DNA of 64,000 nucleotides from Plasmodium relictum (taxonomy: Eukaryota; Apicomplexa; Aconoidasida; Haemosporida; Plasmodiidae). Position numbers and translations under genes: made by a program. Location: the NCBI RefSeq assembly GCF_900005765.1, contig NC_041687.1, positions 992,001 through 1,056,000 on the forward strand, written 5' to 3'. The notes beneath the pieces were generated by a model. It was not told where the DNA came from, searched no databases, and saw nothing but the letters and a program-made list of their open reading frames with translations. Below are positions 34,039 through 43,764 of the stretch, piece after piece. Positions within the stretch are counted from its first letter, which is position 1. Each line of letters starts with the position of its first letter.

Positions 34039-35685
34039 AAATTTTTTTTTTTTTTTTTTTTTGTATAATTCATTTTAAAAAATTATATTTTTAAGATAAG
34101 TGTTTAAATAAAATTATTTGTTTTGGAGAACGTAAGTTATTTTTTATTTGACATATACATTATTTTTTTTTCAAAGTAGATATTACACATTTCTATAAAA
34201 ATTAAAGGATTAACGATTAAGATAATCATTTTAGTGAATCTTATATATGATATCACTTAACATTTTTTCTTAAATGCATAAAATATACCTATTCGAGTAC
34301 AAAGATAGAAAAAGTATGCATCTGCATTAAAAGAATTTTTTTTAATTTAATTGATTTTGAGATATAATTCCAAAAGTTGATTTTTAAAAGTAAAAAATCC
34401 ATTAAATTTTATTAATATTTATTTTTTACAAATATAGGGCTTGTTTTTTTCATTTATTTTAAAAAAAAAAAAATTTTTTAAAGAAAGAAAAGCTACATTC
34501 ATAAATTTGATTTTTCATTATTTGTTCTATTATATTTTATTCATATAAATTTTTATAATTAAGTTTTATGTACTTTTAATTTTTCTAATTTTATAAAATA
34601 TTTAATATTTTAAAATTGATTTTTATTTTCAGATTAAAAAGATAATATACATGCATAAATATATACATATTTCTTTTTTTAAGACGTTGTTTTTATTATA
34701 TTTACAAAAGAATTACACTATTTTTTTTATGAAAAGAGCATCCTTATATTTATTAAAAAAAAAATAAACTTAGAATAAATATAGTTTATATAATTATATT
34801 ATTGAAGTATAAGAAATATAACACTATTAAAAAATAAAGAATTGAGTAAGACTTTTTTTTTCTCATTTTATTTTGAAATTATATCTAAAGAAAAAGTATC
34901 ATTACTTAAAATAAGTGGTTTTAATTCGTAAGTTTTAAAAATTGCAAACTGTAAAATATTGTTAATTTTTTTTAAGAATTAAAAAAAAAAAAATAGAAAA
35001 TAATGTGTAATTTTATATCAAATTAAAAATAATGAAAAATACTGAAAAAAAAGGAAATAAAATTTAAAAGTAGAAAAAAAAAAATATTTTTATGATTGAA
35101 GACACCAAAAAAAAAAAAAAATCAAAAATCAAAAAAGAGTATAAAAAAAAAAGAAAACAAGTTGCAAAAAAAAATTTTTTTTTTCAAAAGACCTAAGGTT
35201 ATTATGAATAACATATGTGTATTTAATTTTAAGATATTTCTAAATATTTGAGAATGAAATTTTTTTATAATTAAAAGCGTTAAAAATATGAATTCTTAAG
35301 AAATAAAAATAAAAAAGAATTATTTAATTACTTTTGTAATTATACAAGGTGTTTTAAAATAGGAGATGATGTATTAAAAAAAATATTAAATTAATTTGAT
35401 TTTATAACATATATAGATAAAATTAATTACTGTTTATTTTATGGTAAATCATCTCCTTTATAATAATGAAATGTTTATTCCTTTGCATAATTACAAAAAT
35501 GATATAGATTTTATTGAATTAAAAAGTTATATAAAATATTAATTTTTAATTTAATAATTTTTCATTACATTAATGTATTACTCATTTTATAAAATAATTT
35601 TTATTTTATTTTATTTTTTTTTTTTTGAGAAAGTGTAACATAACAAATTGGAACAAAATTATTTTATGATAATGGGATATATATA
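34039..35685. other. Convergent intergenic spacer
   Basis: This spacer holds the 3' flanks of the ubiquilin (+) and RRM/RING (-) genes. It is A/T-rich with a 20-base T run right after the ubiquilin stop. A 9-base inverted repeat (GGAGATGAT at 35362, complement at 35448) and a 37-codon minus-strand ATG frame (34289-34402) are the only notable items; the frame is probably chance. Confidence 0.5.
35362..35456. repeat. 9-bp inverted repeat (GGAGATGAT/ATCATCTCC)
   Basis: The arms at 35362-35370 and 35448-35456 are perfect complements around a 77-base A/T-rich loop. Pairing continues with mismatches on both sides. It lies about 230 bases past the stop of the RRM/RING gene and might form a 3'-UTR hairpin. 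Confidence 0.35.
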
Positions 35686-38600
35686 TTATGTTTGATTAAA
35701 CTTGCATGAAAGGATATGATTTAAATACTGATATTGAAAACCAATCCATTTGCAACATTCATTTGGACACCTGACTTTAATATTACAGTGAAATTTATAT
35801 AATAATGCCATTGCACCTTTTGAATTTTTATCGATTTTAATAATTCTCTCAGAAAAGGATAAAGAACAGTTAGGACATTTTATATTTTCTTGATTTTCTT
35901 CATTCATAATATAACTTCTTAAACAATCAGAGCAGCATGAAGCGTAACAACAAGGAAATAATCTAGGTTCATATGATAAATTGGTTTTACAAATAGAACA
36001 AATAAATTCTTCTACATTTATAATAAGAATAGAAGAAGGTATTTTAAAGGTAGTTTCTTTTTCTCTTTTTGAGTAAGAATCTTTTTTTGCCCAAGTGGCT
36101 CTAACTCTACTGCCTCTAATTCTAACTAAACCTGAAGTAGTTGCATTTAAAGTTCTTTGTGCTTCTAAATTGGTAGCGAAACGAACAAATGCATATCCTG
36201 ATGTTGCTGTCCATTCTTTATTAGGATGTCTTGATTGTTTATCACATACAACCATAGTTAAATCAACGTTTCCAAATTTACTGAAAACTGCCATTAAATC
36301 TTTTCTTGTAGTATTAGGTGGAACATTAACTATTAATGTAAATTTAGCTAAAGAATTTCTACTTTTACTATCTGTATCTTTGGAGTTTGTTTCTTCAATA
36401 TTATCATGGCTATTAATATTATTATTATTTACTGAGTAATCAAAATATTTCATTATATCCTCATATTTGTCGTTTTTTTCGTCTATAAAATTATCTGAAA
36501 AAAAGTAATCATCATAAAATTTATTTTTAAAATTAAATTTGCTATTTGTATATGAATTTATGAAATCATCATTTTTACTGCTCAAACTTGAAAGTATATT
36601 ATTATATGAATTCAAATCTTCAGATATAAATAATTTCTCATTAGATATATGTTTGTTGTGATTGATATTATATATATCCATTATATCTTTATCTAAATTT
36701 TTATCACTTAAATCTTTTGAATTCATTTTGTTATCTAAAAATATGTTTTCATCTGTATTATCCATAAATATCAATTTCTTTTTATTCATTGTCTCAGGGT
36801 TACTTAAATTATCTATTACAGTAAAAGAATTATAATTTTCATTATTCATAATAGACGAATTGTTATTTCCTTTATCATTTAACAATTCCGATATATATAA
36901 ATTTTTATTGCTTTTTAATGTTCTTTTAGTACTTATTTTATCTATACTGCTTAACTTGTCAAAGTTCTCATTATTATTATATATACTATTCAGCATTTTC
37001 TCTTGTATAAAAATGTTATTATTTTCTTTACAATTTTGATAATTATTATAATTAGATCCCCCATCTATATTGAGTTCTACACATTCATTAGTTTTATTAA
37101 AAGGAAAATTATTATACAAAATATTTTCTTTTAACAAATTTTTTTCTAAAAGTTTAAAATTTACTTTGCTTATCATCAAATTATTTTCATGCTCATAAGT
37201 ATAATTATTTTTATGTTCATTATCATATTCACTAAAGTTAACGGATGCTTCACTGCAATTGTTAGTATTATTTATTATTACACCACTTAAATATTTAAAA
37301 TTTTCTTCTATATTAGAATTAAAAATTTTGTTATCTCTCTCTTTTTCAAAAAATAGAATTTCGTTGCTTTTTAAATCATAAAAATAATTTTCATCAAAGC
37401 TTTCCATTTCCTTTGTTTCGTTCATATCCGTAATTGTATTATCAAATGTATTGTTAAAGTAATTTTGTTCTGAAAGTTTGTTCACTGTTGTATCGGAAAT
37501 ATTATAAGAATTTTTATTTACTTTTTTCAAATTAATAAATGGAAGTTTAATTTTACTTATGTCACTTTCAATAATTTCCTCATCTCTCTTATTTGATTTC
37601 ATGCAATTATTTATGTTATTTTTGTCAATATAATTTGAATTTTCGTTTTCCACTTTTTCAAAGAATTCCTTTAAGTTATTTTTAAATGAAGAATCTTTTA
37701 TATTACGGGATACATTTATTAAATTATCACTCATTTTAAAGTTAAAATTATCATTACTATCTTTATTTATACTCTGTTCATTTGTTATTTTTTCTGTAGC
37801 ATTAAAAAGAATACTATTTTTGTTGCAATTAAATTTAAATTTATTATTTTTAGGAATATTTTCACTATTATTAATACTTAATACTTCATTTTCATGTTTC
37901 TCCAGTAATACGTTGTAATTATTATAATTACCATTATTATTCTCACCAATGTCAACTTTATTATTATAACTGTCTTCATTATTATTAATATTATAACTTC
38001 CTTCATCTTTATTACTATTATTATAATTATTTTTATTCTCATTATTAGCAACATTATTATTATAAATGTCTTCATCAACAGTAACATTTACTACATTTTC
38101 ATCAAATGTATCACTTATATTATTATTAGTTATATTTTTAATAAGCTTATTCTCAATATCTTGATTAGTATTTACTAATTTTTTTTCTTTTTTCTTTTCC
38201 ATTGTATCTTTCACATTAATTTTTTTGATATTATTATTATTATTATTTTTCATATTTTCGGATACCTTAATCATGTTATTATATACATTATTACTTATAC
38301 TAAATGAATTAATTTGTACTTCATCAGAATTTTGTTCGTTTATTTTTTCAAAGTAAGGTAATAATTTTACTTTACTATTAATTGGAATATTTTCATATAT
38401 GTTGTTCTCATTACATAGGTTATGTTTAATTTCATTTTTTTCAAATGTATACAAATTTAATTTATTTGTATCAGGGCATACTGATAAATATTTTTGTTCA
38501 TCATCATTTTTCGTATTACTTACTAAAATATTATTTTCGTTATTTTTATCTTTTTCTTGACTAAAAAGATATGTCTCCCCATTTATATTTTGTTCAGTTA

Positions 38601-38961
38601 TTTTATTATCATATATTATACTGCATGGCTTTAAATTAAGTAAAGAAGAATTACTTTTAAAATCTTTGTTTGTTTTATAATTATTACCTAATTCTTTTAA
38701 AGCATTTAATATATAATCATTCTCACTGTAACTTGTAGATGAAAAATTAATGTTGTAATTATTAATATTATTTGAATTTAACATATTTGAAAGAGAATTA
38801 GTTGAACATCTATGAGAGTCTGCTTCTGTCGAAACACTAAGTATTTTCAACCTATTACAGTGTTTCATATTTTTATCAAAAAATGCACTATTATCTAAAG
38901 AATTTTTATTTAGATTATTATTTGTTGAAAATATATCATTATTACGTTCTTTACCCTGCAT
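35686..38961 (-). CDS. RRM plus C4C4 RING-like plus TRAF-type zinc finger protein
   Basis: This is a single-exon gene of 1091 residues with an ATG at 38961. The first 860 residues are Asn/Ser/Glu-rich low complexity. An RNA recognition motif spans about 871-955, with RNP2-like LIVNVPP and RNP1-like SGYAFVRF. A zinc-binding module follows from about 985: CSICKTN, then LFPCCYASCCSDCLRSYI, then KCPNC. The spacing and the PCC...C..C pattern lacking the RING His resemble the C4C4 RING-like/U-box-type domain of RBBP6 rather than a classical C3HC4 RING. The C-terminus (VRCPNECCKWIGFQYQYLNH ... C) resembles a TRAF-type zinc finger. Such proteins are usually ubiquitin E3 ligases, and the RRM suggests an mRNA-linked substrate or recruitment by RNA, as in CNOT4-type RING/RRM ligases. 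Domains are clear; E3 activity is inferred. Confidence 0.88.
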   Translation of the reverse strand: MQGKERNNDIFSTNNNLNKNSLDNSAFFDKNMKHCNRLKILSVSTEADSHRCSTNSLSNMLNSNNINNYNINFSSTSYSENDYILNALKELGNNYKTNKDFKSNSSLLNLKPCSIIYDNKITEQNINGETYLFSQEKDKNNENNILVSNTKNDDEQKYLSVCPDTNKLNLYTFEKNEIKHNLCNENNIYENIPINSKVKLLPYFEKINEQNSDEVQINSFSISNNVYNNMIKVSENMKNNNNNNIKKINVKDTMEKKKEKKLVNTNQDIENKLIKNITNNNISDTFDENVVNVTVDEDIYNNNVANNENKNNYNNSNKDEGSYNINNNEDSYNNKVDIGENNNGNYNNYNVLLEKHENEVLSINNSENIPKNNKFKFNCNKNSILFNATEKITNEQSINKDSNDNFNFKMSDNLINVSRNIKDSSFKNNLKEFFEKVENENSNYIDKNNINNCMKSNKRDEEIIESDISKIKLPFINLKKVNKNSYNISDTTVNKLSEQNYFNNTFDNTITDMNETKEMESFDENYFYDLKSNEILFFEKERDNKIFNSNIEENFKYLSGVIINNTNNCSEASVNFSEYDNEHKNNYTYEHENNLMISKVNFKLLEKNLLKENILYNNFPFNKTNECVELNIDGGSNYNNYQNCKENNNIFIQEKMLNSIYNNNENFDKLSSIDKISTKRTLKSNKNLYISELLNDKGNNNSSIMNNENYNSFTVIDNLSNPETMNKKKLIFMDNTDENIFLDNKMNSKDLSDKNLDKDIMDIYNINHNKHISNEKLFISEDLNSYNNILSSLSSKNDDFINSYTNSKFNFKNKFYDDYFFSDNFIDEKNDKYEDIMKYFDYSVNNNNINSHDNIEETNSKDTDSKSRNSLAKFTLIVNVPPNTTRKDLMAVFSKFGNVDLTMVVCDKQSRHPNKEWTATSGYAFVRFATNLEAQRTLNATTSGLVRIRGSRVRATWAKKDSYSKREKETTFKIPSSILIINVEEFICSICKTNLSYEPRLFPCCYASCCSDCLRSYIMNEENQENIKCPNCSLSFSERIIKIDKNSKGAMALLYKFHCNIKVRCPNECCKWIGFQYQYLNHILSCKFNQT

Positions 38962-38973
38962 TTTTTGTAAACT

Positions 38974-39096
38974 TTAATTAAAAAAATAAAACAAACTCAA
39001 AACAAATAAAAGGTTGGAACATAAAAAAAAATTTATTCGAAAATTATTCAATTTTCTCTTAATATTCAATAGAGTTAAAAGAAAATTTGCAAGCAT
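38974..39096 (-). other. Upstream open reading frame of the RRM/RING gene
   Basis: An ATG at 39096 opens a 40-codon frame (MLANFLLTLLNIKRK...) that ends with TAA at 38974-38976, 12 bases before the main start codon at 38961. If the transcript starts upstream of 39096, it would have to be bypassed or reinitiated. uORFs are frequent in AT-rich Plasmodium leaders, so this may be neutral. Confidence 0.4.
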
Positions 39097-40878
39097 GCCT
39101 TTATAATATTAATTCGTCTTTATTTTATTATAAAAAATATGATATTCCTGGTGTATTTGAATTAACAAAAAAAAAAAAAAAAAAGGAATCCCAAAAAACA
39201 TATATATTATAAAATTAAATATTAAAATAATAAATTACTTTGAAAAATTAAAAGTTGTCTAGAATAAATTTTTTTTTTTTATAAATTGATAAAATAATGT
39301 TTAAATATATTTGCTAAAACAAAAAAAAAAAAAGTGAAATAAAATAAACATATGTAGTAAACAATTTATAAATTAATATTATATTGTGAAAAACGAAAAA
39401 AAAAATAAAACAAAATAAAAGGCTGGACATAAGCAAACATTATTATAGAAAAGTAGAAAGGATTTATATTAAAAATTAAAATATGTACATATGTAAAAAT
39501 AATGCATTGAATTAAATAAAAGAATCAATAAAAAAATAAAATAAAACAGCTGAAAATTTTAATAATTTCTAAAATGTCTATTATAAATGAAGTAAGGAAA
39601 ATTCTATATATCATGAGTGAAAAAAAGAAAAATAGGTTAATAAATATATGAATCTAATGAAGAAAAAAAAAATTATAAAGATATATATCTAATATTAAAA
39701 TAATTATCCTTTTTATTTTTTATTAGATTTTTTTTGTCATTATTTCGTTAATTTATCTTTCAAAAAAGTTAAAAGACATGAAATAATAAAAATAAATATA
39801 ACAAAGTATCATATCATGTGAAACAAATAGAATGTATTGAGATTTTTATTATAGTGTAAATAAGAAAAAAAAAAAAAAAATCAAAATGGTTTGAATTTAA
39901 TTAAACATATATACTTTAAAATATCTTTTCTAAATATATATATTACACAAAAAAAAAATAATAATGAGGGGAAAAAAAAAGTAGATCTAGTTGAAAACAA
40001 AACAGAATAGACAACATAAAAAAAAAAAAAAAAAAAAAAAAGACTTAAAAATGGGGCATTATAATATTACAAGAATATAATAAAGACATAAACATAAATA
40101 TAAAAAGAAGTATTATATAAATAAAAAATTAATGAAATTATATACTTATATATGCACACATAAAGAATAATATTAGTACGTTAAAAATTCTATTAAAAAA
40201 TTTTTTTTTCATTAATTAAAAGAGATACTAAACAACATCAAATAAAATTCCACATTGTGCACACATTAATTTCATCAAATAAAAAACAATATATTTTTTT
40301 AATAACAGAAAAAAAAAAAATAATAAAATAGAAGATTTTAATTATGCTGTACAATGATATGCAACTATATATATTAAAATGAACTTTTTATTTTATATTT
40401 TTAAATAAAATTAAAATTAAATAATTGTTTTTGTAGACTTTCATTAATGAATAGTTGAAGGCAGATTAAATAAAAAATAATAATTTCACCTTACTTTAAT
40501 TAAATGTATCATTTCTGTATATTTTTTTAAAAATAAAATAAGAAATATACTTACATCCATTTTAATTGTTTATATGTAATTATAAAAATCAAAATTGTTA
40601 GTATTTTTTACTAATCTAATAATTTACAAACTATAACCAAGTAATTTTAATTAATCATACAAAAGGAAAAAAAATAAAAGTCATTTATATTTACATATAT
40701 ATATATATAACCAAAAAAAAAAAAAAAAATTAAAAGTACTACACAAAATTAATAAGCATGTATAAGATTTTAATTTATGTAATTTTTTTTAGATTTAATT
40801 ATAGTTAAAGATGTTTTATAAATATATATATCTTAACAAAAAATAAATCAACAAAAAAAAAAAATGTTTAGTAGTGTC

Positions 40879-40916
40879 GTTTGCTCATGTAATTAATGTT
40901 GAAAAGAGGAGCAAAC
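40879..40916. repeat. Short hairpin, 8-bp stem
   Basis: GTTTGCTC at 40879-40886 and GAGCAAAC at 40909-40916 are perfect complements separated by 22 bases. The stem is GC-richer than its surroundings. It could be a structured RNA element; nothing further supports that. Confidence 0.3.
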
Positions 40917-41724
40917 AAAAAAATTTTACATGCTCTCAAAAATGTTGTTAATCTTATTTTTAATTAAGAAACATTTTACTTTATTTTGAGGAAAAATAAA
41001 AATATACTAATATATTTCAAGATATTTACAAAATTAAATTCTTTTTTTAAGGTAAGAACTCAGATATATATTTTAAAAAAATGTATTTAAAAAAAAAAAA
41101 AAAGATGAAAAGAAAGATTCTAGATATAATTAATTATATGATATTAAAAAAAAAAGAAAGTATTTCATTATAAATAAACAAAATAATTACACTTGTAATA
41201 TTATAGAATTAAGGGAAACTATATTTTTATTTTTAAACTTTCATAAACTAATTTGTGAATAACTTATTGCAATAAAAAGTATAAAAAATAATAAAAACAT
41301 TTGGAACATTTTATTCTTTTGTGAACTAAAAAAAAATTAAAATAAAAGATACATTTTGGGGATTGAAAATGAATAAATAGAAATAAAAATAATGTATTAA
41401 ATGATTAGATTTTTTTTCAAAATGTAAAATCTTTTTATAGATATTTATATTGTACTAAAAAAATATTATGAACAGTTCATAAATTTATAAGATTTTATCT
41501 AAAACACAAAGGGAATTCCAAGATTTTTATAAAAAATTCCTATTTTTTTATTAATTGCTTTCTTTATTTTATTTGTTATAACAAAAAAATACTAAAGCAT
41601 ATATACATCTAAACACTTAGAATAAAAACAAATAAATAAAAAATAGCTAAATGCGAAATAGATACTTTTAATGAGCATGTAAAATTAATAAAAAAAAGTG
41701 AACGATCTTAAATTTTCAAAAACA

Positions 41725-42613
41725 TTTAGTGGCACATGCGATTATTACACTTTCATAATCCACTAAGAAACCTGTTTAATTAAAAAAAAAAAAAAAAAAA
41801 ATTAATAATAAACTTATAATGTAGAAAGTTTAATCATTTTTATTATGAATTTTTTATATTTTTGTAATTGTGTTTCAAACGAATTTTATTTTTTTTATAT
41901 TTACTTCTAGTAATAGAAAATATATTTCTCTATTCGTTTAAAATTATAGGATTGCACAAAATATATTTTTTATTCCATTTTTATAATTATTATCTATATT
42001 GTGATATTTTAGAATATTATTTTCGCTTAGATATCATCAAGAAATTACATTTTAAATCCTACAGCTTTGAAAATTAATATTGTGATTTATTTATAATTTA
42101 CATCAATTTATATTTTTAATACCATTATTTCTAAATAAATTCCTTTATATAGCTACCTAAAGGTAATGGTATTTATATTTTTTTCAATATATCTTTATAT
42201 GAAAATTCACTGAAATTTCATTTATACAATTTTTGAAGATTATATTTATACATATGTATAATATATTTTTTAAAAGGAAGACTATAAATTTAAATAATAA
42301 ATAATTTACAATTTAATAATTTATGTGAATAATTTAAAGAAAATTTCATATCAAAAAAGAAAACATTTATGGAAAAAATTAATTTAATAGTAGTTTTGAA
42401 CTAATATATTTATTTTATTTTTTTTAATAAAAGTGTAATCTTATAAAATTGAAAAATATAGTTATAATAAAACATTTTTTTAAATAAAAATTTATATTCA
42501 TAAACTAAAACTTTATGTTAAATAAATAAGTGAACAAATAGATGAAAAAAAAAATGAAATATGAATATAAAATATTTATAGGGTTCAAAATTTTCAGAAA
42601 ATGTGCCACTAAA
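41725..42613. repeat. 13-bp inverted pair TTTAGTGGCACAT
   Basis: TTTAGTGGCACAT at 41725-41737 recurs as its exact reverse complement at 42601-42613. Each copy is preceded on the + strand by a similar AATTTTCA(A/G)AAA string. The pair brackets about 860 bases. Confidence 0.4.
42118..42173. repeat. 10-bp inverted repeat AATACCATTA/TAATGGTATT
   Basis: The arms at 42118-42127 and 42164-42173 pair perfectly across a 36-base loop that contains TAGCTA and a TACC/GGTA mini-pair. The hairpin lies just past the stop of a 55-codon coding-like + strand stretch. Confidence 0.35.
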
Positions 42614-43005
42614 CAACAAAAAAAAATGTGTGCTATAAATGATTTACAATATGAAGTATAGAAAAAAAAATTATGTATGAACATTACAAATTCGTAAGAT
42701 TTTCTTTAGTATTATTTAACATTTGTTTCTAAAGAGCAATGCATTATTTAAAAAAAATATAACACATGGAATATAATATATTTAAAAAGATGTGTAGAGA
42801 GATGTGTGCACATTTCTTTTTAATGAATTATCCTTAAAAAAAAATTTTGGGATATTATATAATATTTAGAAATTAGAGAATTATTATTAGAATTGAAAGA
42901 CAATTTTTTTTATAAAAATCTAATTGTAACACCAATTGTTCTTAATTTCCAGATAAATTTATGGTACTCATTTTCAGAGAAAATAGAATCATATAACGTT
43001 AACAT
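42505..43005 (-). CDS. Candidate two-exon small membrane protein (58 residues), unproven
   Basis: Exon 1 is 42933-43005 (MLTLYDSIFSENEYHKFIWK...), starting at an ATG and ending at a GTGTTA donor in phase 1. Exon 2 is 42505-42608, after a strong acceptor (nine T, then GTTGTTTAG), encoding AHFLKILNPINIL followed by a hydrophobic span and TAG. The joined product has a charged N-terminal half and one C-terminal membrane segment, like a tail-anchored protein. The 324-base intron is long but acceptable. The + strand over exon 1 is also open, and such models arise by chance in this composition. No family is recognised. Confidence 0.25.
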
Positions 43006-43764
43006 TTATATTTTTTATCTTTTAAAATTTTATTTTATTTTATTTTTTCATATTTTTAAAACAAAATGCATCTATATTGCTAATTATTTTGTTAAATATT
43101 TAATTAGTATAATAATTTTGAATGAAAAAAAAAAATAAAATAAAATAAAATGAGCAAGCAAAGTAAAATATATTTAAAAAATGTTGCACATATAATTGAA
43201 AAGGAAAGCACATTCGACATTTTTAATAATTTATTGAATAATCTATCCCGCGAAATTTTCAAATAATTAAAAGAGTAAATTAAATAAACTTTTAGTTATA
43301 CAAATTCAATAAAAATTAAAATTTGTTTTTATTTGAACAAAGCTAATTAAGTGAAACTACATTGAACAAAATATAATTAAAGAAAATCTTATATTAAAAG
43401 GAAAATAAAAATTTTATGATTTTTAATTATGAAAAATTATTTTATAAAATAATAAATAGCAAAAACTTGTGTATAATTTTAATATATAGTATTAAATAAG
43501 TAGGGATTAATGAGAAAAAAAAAAAATTAAATAAATCCATGTAATAAAATAATTTAAAAAAATAAAATAAAATAACATTTAAAAATTATGTGAAATATAT
43601 ACATATATAATAAAATCAAATATAAGAATTTATATGATAAAACATGTAGTAATATCGAATTTCCCATATGTGTTGATAGAAGTAAAAGATATAAATAAAA
43701 AAAAAAAAAAATTATAAAAAATAAAAAATTATTAATTAAAAAATTTTGAAAAAATGAAATAAAT

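Larger units (their letters stand above)
38962..43764. other. Long divergent intergenic region
   Basis: These 4.8 kb lie between the RRM/RING gene (-) and the FH2 gene (+). There are many poly-A tracts (for example 40019-40041), an 8-bp hairpin at 40879-40916, a 10-bp inverted repeat at 42118-42173, and a 13-bp inverted pair (41725, 42601). GC-richer islands at 41700-41775, 41911-42077 and 42505-43005 could be small genes; only the last is given as a candidate. Confidence 0.5.

Noticed and set aside
34289-34402. 37-codon ATG frame on the minus strand in the ubiquilin-RRM/RING spacer
   Set aside because: It is short, Lys/Ile/Leu-rich and has no supporting neighbours; kept only as a remark.
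42893-43138. 81-codon + strand frame
   Set aside because: It begins with TTG, becomes simple Phe/Ile/Tyr sequence, and overlaps a better minus-strand exon candidate.
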